Source: Wenxinia saemankumensis
GTDB lineage: Bacteria > Pseudomonadota > Alphaproteobacteria > Rhodobacterales > Rhodobacteraceae
Reading direction: 5' to 3'
NCBI RefSeq assembly: GCF_900141735.1
Contig: NZ_FQYO01000004.1
Location: forward strand, 372,001-436,000
DNA: 64,000 nt
Shown: piece after piece, positions 36,159 to 47,054 of the stretch
Numbering within the stretch: position 1 is the stretch's first letter
Layout: each line of letters begins with the position of its first letter
Made by a program: the position numbers and the translations under genes
Notes under the pieces: generated by a model
Seen by the model: the letters and a program-made list of their open reading frames with translations, nothing else
Database searches by the model: none
What the model was told of the DNA's origin: nothing

Positions 36159-37517
36159 TCACCCCGGCAGGCGGGCATTCTCGCCCAGCGCGGCGGAGCG
36201 CGCCTCCGGCCCCGCCTCGATATCGGCGCGCCGCCACGCCACGCGGGCGATCGCGCCCCCCTCCGGACAGGCATTGGTGAAGCTGAGATCCGCCCCGGTC
36301 CGCTCCAGCAGCGCCTTGGCGATGAAGAGACCGAGGCCCATCCCCTCGTAGCCGTCGCGCCCCTCGCGCGGGTCGGGGGTGCGCCGGCTGCGGACGAAGG
36401 GATCGCCGATCCGCGCCAGGACCGAGGGCGGGAAGCCGGGACCGTCATCCTCGATCCGCACCCAGAGCGTGCGCTCGTCCCAGCCGGTCTCGACATCGAC
36501 CGAGGCGGCGGCGAAATCGACGGCGTTCTGCACCAGGTTCCGCAGCCCGTGGATGATCTCGGGACGACGCCAGATCTCGGGCTGGTCGCCGGTCGTGCTG
36601 CCATGGCCGAAATCGACGTTCCGGCCGCGATCGAGATGCGGCTGCGCGGCGTCGCGCACGACGGTCTCGAGCGGCGCGCGCCGGGTGTGGCGGTCCTCCT
36701 TTCCGGCGCGGCCCATCGAGCGGAGGATGTCGCGGCACCGGTCGCATTGCTGGGCGATCAGCGCCGCGTCCTCCGCCAGGTCGGGCCTGCCCGCCAGTTC
36801 GCGCTGCAGCTCGGTCGAGACGAGCTTGATCGTGGCGAGGGGGGTGCCGAGCTCGTGCGCGGTCGCCGCGACGACGCCGCCGAGATCGGTCAGCTTCTGC
36901 TCGCGCGCGAGGGCCAGCTGCGTCGCCGCCAGCGCCTCGCGCATGGCATTCGCCTCGGTCGTGACCTGCCGCGCGTAGAGCGAGAGGAAGACCAGCCCGC
37001 AGGACAGCGCGACCCAGAAGCCGAAGCGGAAGAGCGGCGGCAGGTCGAGGACGCGGCCGCTGCGCGTCGTGAGTGGCAGGTGGACGAGCGCGAGGGCCAG
37101 CACGATCGCCATGCCCAGCGCGCCGACGATGACGGCCCGCCGGCCCGGCAGCGCGGTGGCCGCGATCGTGACCGGGGCCAGCAGGAGCAGGGCGAAGGGA
37201 TTGTTCAGCCCGCCCGTCAGCGAGAGCAGCGCGCCCAGCTGGAGCACGTCGAAGAGCAGGGTGATCGTCGCCTCGCGGGGCGTGAGCCGGCGCGTCGCCG
37301 GCCAGAGGAACCACAGCAGCAGGTTCACCAGCGTCAGCGAGCCGATCGTCATCACGATCGGTCCGACGGGCAGCGCGATCCCCAGCGCCTGCTGCGCGAC
37401 CAGCACCGCCGCGGCCTGTCCCGCCAGGGCGATCCAGCGGATCTGGACCTGCGTCTGCAGCCGCAGCCAGTTGCTGCGCCGCGCCGGCATCGCTGCGTCG
37501 AGCGGATCGGGGTCCAT
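36159..37517 (-). CDS. regB: redox-sensing histidine kinase RegB (PrrB/ActS)
   Basis: Global redox sensor that phosphorylates RegA when the quinone pool and cysteine state are reduced. 452 residues. Six predicted transmembrane helices (about 27-180) with the quinone-site heptad GGLNNPF at 102-108. H-box AATAHELGTPLATIK with His221; the redox box CDRCRDIL at 258-265, whose cysteine corresponds to the redox-active Cys of Rhodobacter RegB; N-box GLRNLVQNAVDFA; G1 IEDDGPGFPP; G2 GMGLGLFIAKALLE. Divergent from regA with 130 bp between. Confidence 0.96.
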   Translation of the reverse strand: MDPDPLDAAMPARRSNWLRLQTQVQIRWIALAGQAAAVLVAQQALGIALPVGPIVMTIGSLTLVNLLLWFLWPATRRLTPREATITLLFDVLQLGALLSLTGGLNNPFALLLLAPVTIAATALPGRRAVIVGALGMAIVLALALVHLPLTTRSGRVLDLPPLFRFGFWVALSCGLVFLSLYARQVTTEANAMREALAATQLALAREQKLTDLGGVVAATAHELGTPLATIKLVSTELQRELAGRPDLAEDAALIAQQCDRCRDILRSMGRAGKEDRHTRRAPLETVVRDAAQPHLDRGRNVDFGHGSTTGDQPEIWRRPEIIHGLRNLVQNAVDFAAASVDVETGWDERTLWVRIEDDGPGFPPSVLARIGDPFVRSRRTPDPREGRDGYEGMGLGLFIAKALLERTGADLSFTNACPEGGAIARVAWRRADIEAGPEARSAALGENARLPG

Positions 37518-37647
37518 GCGCGTCTCCGTTCCCGGGCCGGCCGCGCGCCGGCCGGTCTGCCCCCGGATCTAGCACGGCAGGGCGGCGGGGTCGCCCGCGT
37601 CCTCTCGCCGCTCTTGCGGCCCGCCGCCCTCCGCCTAGCTAAGGGCC

Positions 37648-38229
37648 ATGACCGATGCCCCGGACCCCGCATCCGCCTCTGCCGATCCCGGCCCCGACCT
37701 GGGCCCCGATCCGACCCTGCTGATCGTCGACGACGACGAGGCGTTCCTGCGCCGGCTCGGCCGCGCGATGGAGAAGCGCGGCTTCGACGTGGCGTTGGCG
37801 GGATCGGTGGCCGAGGGGCGCGATCTGGCGATGCGGCGCCCGCCGGCCTACGCGGTCGTGGACCTGCGGCTCGAGGACGGCAACGGGCTCGACGTGGTCG
37901 AGGCGCTGCGCCAGTCGCGGCCGGACGGCCGCGTCGTCGTGCTGACGGGCTACGGCGCCATCGCGACCGCCGTCGCGGCGGTCAAGATCGGCGCGACCGA
38001 CTACCTCGCCAAGCCGGCCGACGCCGAGGAGGTGATGCGCGCCCTCCTCGCCCGCGAGGGCGAGCTGCCCCCCCCGCCCGAGAACCCGATGAGCGCCGAC
38101 CGCGTCCGGTGGGAGCATATCCAGCGGGTCTACGAGATGTGCGACCGCAACGTGAGCGAGACGGCCCGCCGGCTCGGGATGCATAGACGGACCCTGCAGC
38201 GGATCCTGGCGAAGCGCTCGCCGCGCTGA
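37648..38229 (+). CDS. regA: redox response regulator RegA (PrrA/ActR)
   Basis: DNA-binding regulator of respiration, carbon and nitrogen fixation, and in phototrophs photosynthesis. 193 residues. Receiver domain with acidic DDDE pocket (28-31), phospho-acceptor Asp72 in VVDLRLEDGNG, Thr100 and Lys122. The conserved linker PPPPENPMSADRVRWEHI leads to a Fis-type helix-turn-helix (RVYEMCDRNVSETARRLGMHRRTLQRIL), nearly invariant in this family. senC, normally between regB and regA in Rhodobacter, is absent here; a SCO1 gene is at 54.5 kb. Confidence 0.97.
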   Translation: MTDAPDPASASADPGPDLGPDPTLLIVDDDEAFLRRLGRAMEKRGFDVALAGSVAEGRDLAMRRPPAYAVVDLRLEDGNGLDVVEALRQSRPDGRVVVLTGYGAIATAVAAVKIGATDYLAKPADAEEVMRALLAREGELPPPPENPMSADRVRWEHIQRVYEMCDRNVSETARRLGMHRRTLQRILAKRSPR

Positions 38230-38250
38230 ACGGGGGCCCAGGGTGGTCAG

Positions 38251-38367
38251 GGTGGTGCGACCCACCCCTGCGAGGTGGTGGGTGCAACCCACCCTACGGG
38301 GCCTGTCGCGTGATTCGGGATGTTTCGGGGCGGGCGGCGGTGGGTGGGTGCGACCCACCCTACGGGG
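38251..38367. repeat. cluster of REP-like palindromes
   Basis: Two 25-bp copies at 38277-38301 and 38343-38367, differing at one base, share the core GGTGGGTGCRACCCACC. A shortened copy is at 38251-38267. The core matches the repeats at 22.5-22.7 kb. They lie in the 340-bp gap between regA and the fasciclin gene; the rest of this gap (38368-38521) shows no gene. Confidence 0.85.
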
Positions 38368-38521
38368 CGACGCCGCCTCGTCAGCAGGATGGAGGGGTGT
38401 CGGGCGACGTTCGTGGACGGACCGGCGGCCGGCGGATCCGGCCCCCGCCAGGCGCCCCGCCACCTTCGGTTTGGGCAGGACGGCCGGGGCAGGTCCGGAT
38501 GACCCGGCCCGGAACGCAGAC

Positions 38522-38543
38522 GGGCCGCCCCGGGGGGCGGCCC
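38522..38543 (-). terminator. GC hairpin downstream of fasciclin gene
   Basis: GGGCCGCCC (38522-38530) pairs with GGGCGGCCC (38535-38543) around a 4-nt loop, 26 bp past the fasciclin stop on the minus strand. It has no U-run. Confidence 0.45.
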
Positions 38544-38569
38544 GCTTCGTCTCCTGTCGGGCGGCCGGT

Positions 38570-39148
38570 TCAGCCGGCCTGGCCGGCGGGCAGCAGGACC
38601 GTGTCGATCACGTGAACCACGCCGTTGGACTGGCGCACGTCGGCGGTGGTCACGGTCGCGACGCGGCCGTTCTCGTCCGTGAGGGTGATCATGTCGCCGT
38701 TCATCTGCGCCTGCAGGGTGCAGCCGCCGACGGTCTCGACCGGATGGTTGCCGTTGTCGTCGGCGATCATGCCGGCGATCGCGTCGGACATGACGCTCGC
38801 ACCGACGACGTGGCAGAGGAGGATCTGCTCGAGCTGGGCCTGGTTCTCGGGCATCAGCAGGGTGTTGAGGGAGTCCTCGCTGATCGCGGCGAAGGCGTCG
38901 TTCGTGGGCGCGAAGACGGTGAACGGGCCTTCGCCCATCAGCGTCTCGCCCAGGCCGGCGGCGCCGACGGCGGCGACGAGCGTCGTGAGGTTCGGGGCGT
39001 TGCCCGCGTTCACCGCGATCGGCTGGTCGGCCATCATCTCGGCCCCGCCCACGGTCGGGTTCTCCATCATCATGGAATCGTTCTGCGCGAAGGCAGCGGT
39101 GCCGGTGCCGAGGGCGACGGCGGCGGTGAGGGTCAGCGTCTTGAGCAT
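38570..39148 (-). CDS. fasciclin (FAS1) domain secreted protein
   Basis: 192 residues. Signal peptide MLKTLTLTAAVALGTGTAAFA, cleaved before QNDS. One FAS1 domain follows with the H1 block LMGEGPFTVFAPTNDAFAAI and the H2 block GRVATVTTADVRQSNGVVHVIDTVLLP. FAS1 proteins usually serve in adhesion or surface contacts; the role here is not known. Met 39148 with GGAGAG upstream gives the only sensible signal peptide. Confidence 0.92.
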   Translation of the reverse strand: MLKTLTLTAAVALGTGTAAFAQNDSMMMENPTVGGAEMMADQPIAVNAGNAPNLTTLVAAVGAAGLGETLMGEGPFTVFAPTNDAFAAISEDSLNTLLMPENQAQLEQILLCHVVGASVMSDAIAGMIADDNGNHPVETVGGCTLQAQMNGDMITLTDENGRVATVTTADVRQSNGVVHVIDTVLLPAGQAG

Positions 39149-39263
39149 GGGTCTCTCCCTTGTTGGCGGCCGGCGGTGTCTCCGGCCGGTCTGACGAGAG
39201 CTACGAAGTGCGGCGCGGAAGAGTTGCAGATTTTTTTTTGCGGGTCCGGCGCCCGCCCTCCGG

Positions 39264-39854
39264 TCAGAGGGCGGCGAGAAGCTCGGCATGGCGGGCGACG
39301 AAGGCCTCGCGCACCTCGCGCGGGGGGCGCAGGGCCAGGTCGCAAGCCGCGATCACGTCCGGGTTCTGGCGACCGAAGAGCCGGTCCGCCTCGGCCACTG
39401 CGAACCCGGCGAGGCGGGTCGCCTCCAGCCAGGCCGAGACGGTGTCCGCCCGCTTGATCGCGCGCTTGACCTTCGGCGGCAGGGCGGCGGGCAGGCCGAA
39501 GCGGATGTGGATCGCGGCGGAGAGCCGTTCGTCCATCGCCTTGTAGCCGGGACCGACCGCCGACTTCACCGGCGAGATCATGTCGCCGATCACGTATTCC
39601 GGCCCGTCATGCAGCAGCGCGGCGAGCCGCCATCTCGGCGGCGCGGCCGGGTCCGTCAGGCCGAAGATGCGTTCCACCAGCAGCGAGTGCTCGGCCACCG
39701 AATAGGGCCAGTCGCCCGCCGTCTGCCCGTTCCATCGCGCGACGAACGCCAGGCCGTGGGCGATGTCCTCGATCTCTATGTCGACGGGCGTGGGATCGAG
39801 CAGGTCGAGCCGGCGCCCCGAGAGCATCCTCTGCCAGGCACGGGGCTGCTTCAC
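39264..39854 (-). CDS. HD-domain hydrolase (YfbR-like)
   Basis: 196 residues. HD-superfamily metal sites: SVAEHSLLVER (H), LAALLHDGPEYVIGDM (HD) and KRADTVSAWLEA (D). This set recalls YfbR-type 5'-deoxynucleotidases and is only a family-level call. GTG 39854 overlaps the stop of the upstream glycosyltransferase (GTGA). A run of nine T on the plus strand (39231-39239) lies just after it. Confidence 0.85.
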   Translation of the reverse strand: MKQPRAWQRMLSGRRLDLLDPTPVDIEIEDIAHGLAFVARWNGQTAGDWPYSVAEHSLLVERIFGLTDPAAPPRWRLAALLHDGPEYVIGDMISPVKSAVGPGYKAMDERLSAAIHIRFGLPAALPPKVKRAIKRADTVSAWLEATRLAGFAVAEADRLFGRQNPDVIAACDLALRPPREVREAFVARHAELLAAL

Positions 39855-40897
39855 GCGACCTCCGCCCGGTCGATCAGCGCCTGCATCGCCACGGCCGCGG
39901 CGGGGCCGGGGCGGGCCGCTTCCTCGCGCCGGGCCTCGCGGCGGGACTTGCGCCAGCGATGCAGTGCGTCGAGCGGCGGCAGGCCGAAGCGCGGCGTGCG
40001 GGTCAGCGCCGCCAGCGATCCGGGCCGCGCGTGCGGCGCGAAACCGGGATCGAGGGCCCGCAGCCCCTCCCACCACGCGGCGTTGAACGTCGCGACATAG
40101 GGATCGTCGCCGATCAGCCAGGGTTTGTCGCGGCCGCAGAAATGCAGCAGCCAGGGGTCGAACCGCGCGACCATCTCCTCGCGCAGGAAGCGGCGTTTCT
40201 GCCAGTTCCAGCGGGGGTCGAGCATCCGGATCTCGCCGCCGCAGACCTTGTTGAGGACGCCCTGCTCGCCGATCCGGTGCGCGTGCAGGACAGCCTCGTT
40301 GGCCCCAGCCCAGGACAGGACGCGGCGGTCGGCCTCGCTGTCGAGATAGGGCTGCACGCCGATCAGCAGGGCGCCGCTCTGCCAGACCTCTCCGTTCGGG
40401 CCGGACAAGGCGGCCTGCCGGGCCCGCGACGACGGATCGACGACCTGAGCGGCCTCCTCGAGGGTGGGCTGGTACTCGAAATCCGGCGCCGCCGCGATGG
40501 CGAGGTCGTCCGGCATCCGGTCGAACAGCCCCTGGAGGCCGGGCCGGCGCAACCAGGTGTCGGTGTCGAGGTAGAACATCGCCCGGTACTCGCCGACGAA
40601 AGCCCGGGGCAGCAGGTGCCGGTAGAACGTGCCGAGCCCGATCCGGGAGATCGGGTGCCGGATCTGCGGGATGGCCGAGACGTCGAGCCCGGTGAACCGG
40701 ATCCGTCCGTCCAGCGCCGCCCGCGGGATCGAGTCGGTGTCGGGCGTGGCGATGACGATGTCGAAACGGCCCTCCGGCTCGACCGCCGCGATCCGCCGCG
40801 CCACCACGACCGCCTGTGGCAGGTGCCCGGAATCGCAGGTGAGGATCGCGCAATCCGGCTGCCGGGCCGGGCCGCTCTGCCAGGTCGTGCCGCTCAT
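39851..40897 (-). CDS. family 8-type glycosyltransferase
   Basis: 348 residues. N-terminal nucleotide-sugar fold ([21 protein letters not shown]), the metal-binding DxD in [11 protein letters not shown] (111-113), and a C-terminal [12 protein letters not shown] typical of GT8 enzymes. The acceptor is unknown; LPS or capsule decoration is possible. Met 40897 has AGAGGA upstream. Met 40918 would add seven residues but lacks a ribosome binding site. Overlaps the HD gene by 4 nt. Confidence 0.82.
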   Translation of the reverse strand: MSGTTWQSGPARQPDCAILTCDSGHLPQAVVVARRIAAVEPEGRFDIVIATPDTDSIPRAALDGRIRFTGLDVSAIPQIRHPISRIGLGTFYRHLLPRAFVGEYRAMFYLDTDTWLRRPGLQGLFDRMPDDLAIAAAPDFEYQPTLEEAAQVVDPSSRARQAALSGPNGEVWQSGALLIGVQPYLDSEADRRVLSWAGANEAVLHAHRIGEQGVLNKVCGGEIRMLDPRWNWQKRRFLREEMVARFDPWLLHFCGRDKPWLIGDDPYVATFNAAWWEGLRALDPGFAPHARPGSLAALTRTPRFGLPPLDALHRWRKSRREARREEAARPGPAAAVAMQALIDRAEVA

Positions 40898-41045
40898 CTC
40901 GCGCCTGTCCTCTCGCATCGGTGGGCCCGGTGGTAAACGGCGGGCCGCCGGGGGGAAACCCCGGGGGCAATTGCCCGGCGCGGGTTCCGCGGGTAAAGGC
41001 GGGACCGACCAGTCGAGACAGAGACACAGAGAAGGGGACCGGCCC

Positions 41046-42434
<1,389 letters not shown>

Positions 42435-42462
42435 CGCAGCGGCCCGGCGGGAACCGGCACAG

Positions 42463-42490
42463 GGGGATCGGCCCGTTTGGGCCGGTCCCC
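42463..42490 (+). terminator. hairpin terminator after ahcY
   Basis: 42463-42474 and 42479-42490 form a 12-bp stem with one G-U wobble around a GTTT loop, 29 nt past the ahcY stop. It has no U-run. Confidence 0.6.
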
Positions 42491-42583
42491 GCCGCTGCGC
42501 GGGGGGCCTGCAACCGGGGGCCGGGGGTCCGGCTTTCCCTTCCATCGCGCCGCCGACGCGGCGCAAACGGAAGGAGAAGACCC

Positions 42584-43324
42584 ATGCGTATCACCTCCCT
42601 GTTCGCCAGCGCCGCGATCGTCGCCCTGACCAGCGCGCCTGTCCTCGCCCAGGATGCCACCGCCCCGGTCGCCGATCCGACGATGGACCAGACCGCGCCG
42701 GCCATGGATCCCGCGACCGATCCGATCGACGGCACCGCAGCCGAGCCGACGGCCCCGGCCTTCACGAGTCTCGACGAGATGACTGTCGGCGACGTGCTCG
42801 GAATGTCGGTCGAAAGCCCCGATGGCGAGAACATCGGCGATGTCGACTACGTCATCCAGACGGCCGACGGCCTTGCCGCGGTGATCGGGATCGGCGGCTT
42901 CCTCGGCCTCGGGGAATACACCGTCGCCCTGCCGCTGGACGAGTTCCAGCTGAACGAGGACTTCACCGCCTTCACGCTCGGGACCACCCGCGAGGCTCTG
43001 GAGGCGCAGCCGGAATTCGACGAGAGCGGGATCGAGAGCCTCGAGGACGAGCTCGTGGTCGGCGACCTGATGGCGCAGTCGGGCGACGGATCCGGCGCGA
43101 TGACGGAGGACACCGCGACGGAAGGGACGGCCAGCGACGAGGCCGGCGACATGGCGACCGGGGACGGCGCGATGGACGGCGCGGCGGCCGATGACGGGGC
43201 CGCCGAGGTCGAGGCCGAGCCGATGGAGCCCGCGGCCGACGATGCGGCCACCGGCGAGGCTGCCCCGGACGATGCCGCGATGGACGAGGCACCCGCCGAG
43301 GTGGAAGAGACCGAGAGCAACTGA
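42584..43324 (+). CDS. PRC-barrel domain exported protein
   Basis: 246 residues. Signal peptide MRITSLFASAAIVALTSAPVLA, then a Thr/Asp/Pro-rich stretch, a PRC-barrel domain (VGDVLGMSVESPDGENIGDVDYVIQTADGLAAVIGIGGFLGLGEYTVALPLDEF, about 68-125), and a long acidic Ala/Asp/Glu/Met-rich tail (about 165-246). ATG 42584 follows AAGGAGAAG. Function unknown; related exported PRC-barrel proteins are common in Rhodobacterales. Confidence 0.9.
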   Translation: MRITSLFASAAIVALTSAPVLAQDATAPVADPTMDQTAPAMDPATDPIDGTAAEPTAPAFTSLDEMTVGDVLGMSVESPDGENIGDVDYVIQTADGLAAVIGIGGFLGLGEYTVALPLDEFQLNEDFTAFTLGTTREALEAQPEFDESGIESLEDELVVGDLMAQSGDGSGAMTEDTATEGTASDEAGDMATGDGAMDGAAADDGAAEVEAEPMEPAADDAATGEAAPDDAAMDEAPAEVEETESN

Positions 43325-43325
43325 T

Positions 43326-43391
43326 CCCGGCCCGCATACCGGGAGAGCGGCCCGGCCCCCCGACGGGGGCCGGGCCCTCTCCCCGTGCGGG
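43326..43391 (+). terminator. very long hairpin after the PRC-barrel gene
   Basis: A near-palindrome of about 66 nt: 43349-43360 pairs with 43365-43376 (12 bp, CGAC loop), GGGAGAG with CTCTCCC outside it (43341-43347 and 43377-43383), and CCCGCA with TGCGGG further out (43331-43336 and 43386-43391). It starts almost at the stop codon. Confidence 0.7.
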
Positions 43392-43473
43392 ATCTGCGCC
43401 CGGCGGGTTGAATCGACCGGCCCGAGGCCATTACCCTTGCGTCATCGGACCAGCCAGACCGGGGGACAGGCAG

Positions 43474-43812
43474 ATGGGCAAGCGCGACGACCTGATCGAG
43501 AGATACGCGGCCGACATCCGCGACAAATGCGGGATGGAGCCGGACATGGATTTGCTGCGGAAGGTGACCATCGGCTGCGGCCCGTCGATCTACAACGACG
43601 ATGCCAGCACCGTTGCGGGCAGCGATACCGAGGAACTGAAGCGCATCGAGGACGGCTTCCTCAAGAACAAGCTCGGCCTGCCCGAAGGGCCCGAACTGAT
43701 GGGCGGGATCCAGAAGGCGATCACCACCTATGGCCGGGACAACCGCAACAAGTATCGGGCCGTCGTCTACTACCTGCTCGTGAAGCATTTCGGGAAGGAA
43801 TCGGCCTATTGA
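43474..43812 (+). CDS. DUF2853 family protein
   Basis: 112 residues. MGKRDDLIERYAADIRDKCGMEPDMDLLRKVTIGCGPSIYNDDASTVAGSD matches the DUF2853 family well, as does the close NRNKYRAVVYYLLVKHFGKES. It is small, soluble and probably helical; no function is known to me. ATG 43474 with GGGGGACAGG upstream was preferred to an earlier in-frame Met. Confidence 0.88.
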   Translation: MGKRDDLIERYAADIRDKCGMEPDMDLLRKVTIGCGPSIYNDDASTVAGSDTEELKRIEDGFLKNKLGLPEGPELMGGIQKAITTYGRDNRNKYRAVVYYLLVKHFGKESAY

Positions 43813-44094
43813 GGGCGATTCCGGCGAGTTCGTCTCGAATCCTTGTGACAATTCCGTCGGCGTCGCGTCCGGGCCGTGCTATCGACCCTCGTACGGGCGG
43901 CCAGGATGGCCCCGACCTTCAGTCAACCTATCCCAGCGCGGGAGTGCGCGGGTGAGAGTGGGGAGGGGTCGCCGCCATGCCGCGCCGATCCCTCCCCGTT
44001 GGTCGATCATCGGCCGACCGGACGATGGACCGGCGCCGAACGGCCCCCGGTTCTGCCGCAGAAAACGGATCGCGCCGCCCTCAGGCCGCCGGGG

Positions 44095-44487
44095 TCACGG
44101 CAGCAGCACCAGCACCGCGCCGATGATCGCGCAGCCGAACAGGGCGTAGCCCCCGTCGATGAGGGTCAGCAGGACGGGCCGGCCCGGATAGGCGTTGTTG
44201 ATCAGGATCCACGGGCAGACGAAGAACAGCCCGATTCCCCCGCCGCCGACGATCCCGGCGCCCAGCGTGTCGAGGCCGCTGGCGGCGAAGGTGTGCCGCA
44301 TCATCGCCGCGACGACGACCATCGCCACCCCCGACAGGACGAAGGGCAGCGCGCCCATCCCGGATCGCCGATTGCCGTTCTCGTCGCAGGGGACGCCGGA
44401 CACGCGCTTCCACGGCCCGGACAAGGCCATGTACCACGCCGCGCCGAACAGCCAGGCGGCCAGCGCCGCCACCAGGATCGCGACCAT
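44095..44487 (-). CDS. DUF1761 family membrane protein
   Basis: 130 residues with four predicted transmembrane helices. An N-terminal helix with WLFGAAWYMALSGPWKR and the C-terminal LLTLIDGGYALFGCAIIGAVLVLL fit DUF1761. Function unknown. It is a lone gene between DUF2853 and the EVE gene; the 282 bp between it and DUF2853 (43813-44094) show no gene. Confidence 0.8.
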   Translation of the reverse strand: MVAILVAALAAWLFGAAWYMALSGPWKRVSGVPCDENGNRRSGMGALPFVLSGVAMVVVAAMMRHTFAASGLDTLGAGIVGGGGIGLFFVCPWILINNAYPGRPVLLTLIDGGYALFGCAIIGAVLVLLP

Positions 44488-44527
44488 CTTCGCCTCCGCC
44501 CTGCTACATCGGCAGCCTAGCGCGGCG

Positions 44528-44947
<420 letters not shown>

Positions 44948-44949
44948 TC

Positions 44950-45909
44950 TCATTCCTCCTTCAGCGGCCGGTCGAGCAGACGGTGCAGCGCGCCGGTGAG
45001 GTCGATCTCCCCGGCGACGAGGTCCGCGACGACCTGCGTGACCGGCATGTCGATGCCATGCGCGACGGCGAGCTCCAGCGCGGGGCGGGCCGTGGACGCG
45101 CCCTCGACCGTCTCGGCGGTTCCGGCGTCGTCGCCCCGGCCGATCGCCTGCCCGTGGCGGAAGTTCCGCGACAGGTCGGATCCGCAGGTCAGGGCAAGGT
45201 CGCCGAGGCCGGACAGGCCCGACAGCGTCTCTGTCCGGGCGCCGAGCGCGCGGGCGAGGCGCGACATCTCGGCGAAGCCGCGCGTCATCAGCGCGGCGCG
45301 CGCGCTCTCGCCGAGGCCGCCGCCGATGGCCGCCCCGCAGGCGATGGCGATGACGTTCTTGAGCGCGCCGCCCAGCTCCACCCCCGCCACGTCGGTGGAG
45401 CGGTAGAGCCGCAGCGCCCCGCGCGACAGCGCCGCCTGCAGGGCGGCGCCCGCCCGCTCGTCCGCGCAGGCCAGGACCAGCGCCGTGGGCAGGCCGCGCG
45501 CGATGTCGGCGGCGAAGCTGGGCCCCGACAGGATGGCGGGCACCGCGTCCGGCACGCCCTCGGCGATGGTCGCGGTCGGACCCCTGAGGGTCGCGAGGTC
45601 GATGCCCTTGGCGCAGGCGACGAGCGGCTTGCCGGCGAGGCGGTCCCGGTGCTCGGCGAGAAAGCCGCGCAGTTTCTGCGCGGGGATGGCCAGCAGCACG
45701 ATCCCGGCCCGGCGCAGGCAGTCGGGGTCGGAGTCCGGGACGACCGTCGCGGGCAGGCTCACCCCAGGCAGGCGGGGGCTGTCCCGCCCCTCGCGCATCC
45801 GGCGCACCGCGTCCGGATCCCGCACATAGAGGTCGACCGGCCCCTCGCCCGACAGGGCCACTGCCAGCGCGGTGCCGAAGGCGCCGCCGCCCGCCACGCA
45901 GATCCTCAT
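44950..45909 (-). CDS. gpsA: glycerol-3-phosphate dehydrogenase [NAD(P)+]
   Basis: Makes sn-glycerol 3-phosphate for phospholipid synthesis. 319 residues. Rossmann motif [45 protein letters not shown], the catalytic-lysine region [27 protein letters not shown] and [14 protein letters not shown] 45909 overlaps the tsaD stop (ATGA). Operon tsaD-gpsA-EVE. Confidence 0.96.
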   Translation of the reverse strand: MRICVAGGGAFGTALAVALSGEGPVDLYVRDPDAVRRMREGRDSPRLPGVSLPATVVPDSDPDCLRRAGIVLLAIPAQKLRGFLAEHRDRLAGKPLVACAKGIDLATLRGPTATIAEGVPDAVPAILSGPSFAADIARGLPTALVLACADERAGAALQAALSRGALRLYRSTDVAGVELGGALKNVIAIACGAAIGGGLGESARAALMTRGFAEMSRLARALGARTETLSGLSGLGDLALTCGSDLSRNFRHGQAIGRGDDAGTAETVEGASTARPALELAVAHGIDMPVTQVVADLVAGEIDLTGALHRLLDRPLKEE

Positions 45910-46994
45910 GCCTTCGCCCCCCGCTTGCCCGAGCCGAGCATCCGCGCGGCCCCCGCATCCAGCGGCCAGCGCGGCCGCGCGGTCAGGTCGGTGCCGGCCG
46001 GCGCGCCGGCCGCCATCCGCTCGGCGCCGGCAAAGGCGATCATCGCCGCGTTGTCGGTGCACAGCGCGAGCGGCGGCGCGGCGAAGCGGACCGTCTCGTC
46101 GCAGAGCGCGCGCAGACCCTCCCGGATCGCCCCGTTCGCGGCGACCCCGCCCGCCACGGCGAGGGCGGGCGCGGCGGGCCGCAGGTCGAGATAGACGTCC
46201 ATCGCGCGGCGCGTCTTCTCGACGAGCACGTCGCGCACAGCCGCCTGGAACGAGGCGGCGAGGTCCGCCTGCGCCTGCCGGGGCAGGCCGCCCTCCGCCG
46301 CCACGATGCGGTCGCGGGCGCGCAGGATGGCGGTCTTCAGCCCCGAGAAGCTCATGTCGCAGCCCGGCCGGTCTAGCAGGGGGCGCGGCAGCGGATACCG
46401 GCCCGGATCGCCCGACCGCGCCGCCGCCTCGATCGCGGGGCCGCCCGGCTGGCCGAGACCGAGCAGCCGCGCCGCCTTGTCGAAGGCCTCGCCCGGGGCG
46501 TCGTCGATCGTCCCGCCCAGCCGCTCGAACCTCTCGGGCCCGTGGACGATCAGGATCTGGCAATGCCCGCCCGAGACCAGCAGCATCATGTAGGGAAAGG
46601 CGAGCGCGTCGGTCAGACGGGGCGTCAGCGCGTGTCCGGCGAGGTGGTTCACCCCGATCAGCGGCAGACCCGTCGCGGCGGCGAGGCCCCGCGCACACAT
46701 CACGCCGGAGAGGACGCCGCCGATCAGCCCGGGGCCGGAGGTCACGGCGATCCCGTCCACCCCGGCCAGCCGCAACCCGGCCTCGTCCAGCGCCTGCTCG
46801 ACGCAATGATCCAGCCGCTCGGCATGGGCTCGGGCGGCAATCTCGGGGACCACGCCGCCGAAGGCCGCGTGCAGGCTCGCCTGACCCTGCACCACGCTCG
46901 ACAGCACCGTCCCGGCGCCCGCGGCGTCGCGGCGGACGAGGGCGGCGGCGGTGTCGTCGCAGCTCGATTCGAGGCCGAGAAGGGTGAGGGTCAT
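45906..46994 (-). CDS. tsaD: tRNA N6-threonylcarbamoyladenosine transferase TsaD
   Basis: Transfers the threonylcarbamoyl group to A37 of ANN-reading tRNAs. 362 residues. N-terminal [37 protein letters not shown], the iron ligand motif [10 protein letters not shown] (His117, His121), [38 protein letters not shown] and [12 protein letters not shown]. Divergent from hemD, as in other Rhodobacterales. It acts together with TsaE, encoded at 33.3-33.8 kb. Confidence 0.97.
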   Translation of the reverse strand: MTLTLLGLESSCDDTAAALVRRDAAGAGTVLSSVVQGQASLHAAFGGVVPEIAARAHAERLDHCVEQALDEAGLRLAGVDGIAVTSGPGLIGGVLSGVMCARGLAAATGLPLIGVNHLAGHALTPRLTDALAFPYMMLLVSGGHCQILIVHGPERFERLGGTIDDAPGEAFDKAARLLGLGQPGGPAIEAAARSGDPGRYPLPRPLLDRPGCDMSFSGLKTAILRARDRIVAAEGGLPRQAQADLAASFQAAVRDVLVEKTRRAMDVYLDLRPAAPALAVAGGVAANGAIREGLRALCDETVRFAAPPLALCTDNAAMIAFAGAERMAAGAPAGTDLTARPRWPLDAGAARMLGSGKRGAKA

Positions 46995-47054
46995 GGCACC
47001 GGTAACGGTTGCTCGGGTCGGTGGGGCAGGTAACATCGCCGCCGCACCCGAACA

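Noticed and set aside
40919-41045. SAM or SAH riboswitch ahead of ahcY
   Set aside because: The leader has GC-rich hairpins and a GGTAAA-type direct repeat but none of the known riboswitch cores.
43813-44094. Small gene between DUF2853 and DUF1761
   Set aside because: No frame with a ribosome binding site or plausible composition; the open frames are antisense shadows.
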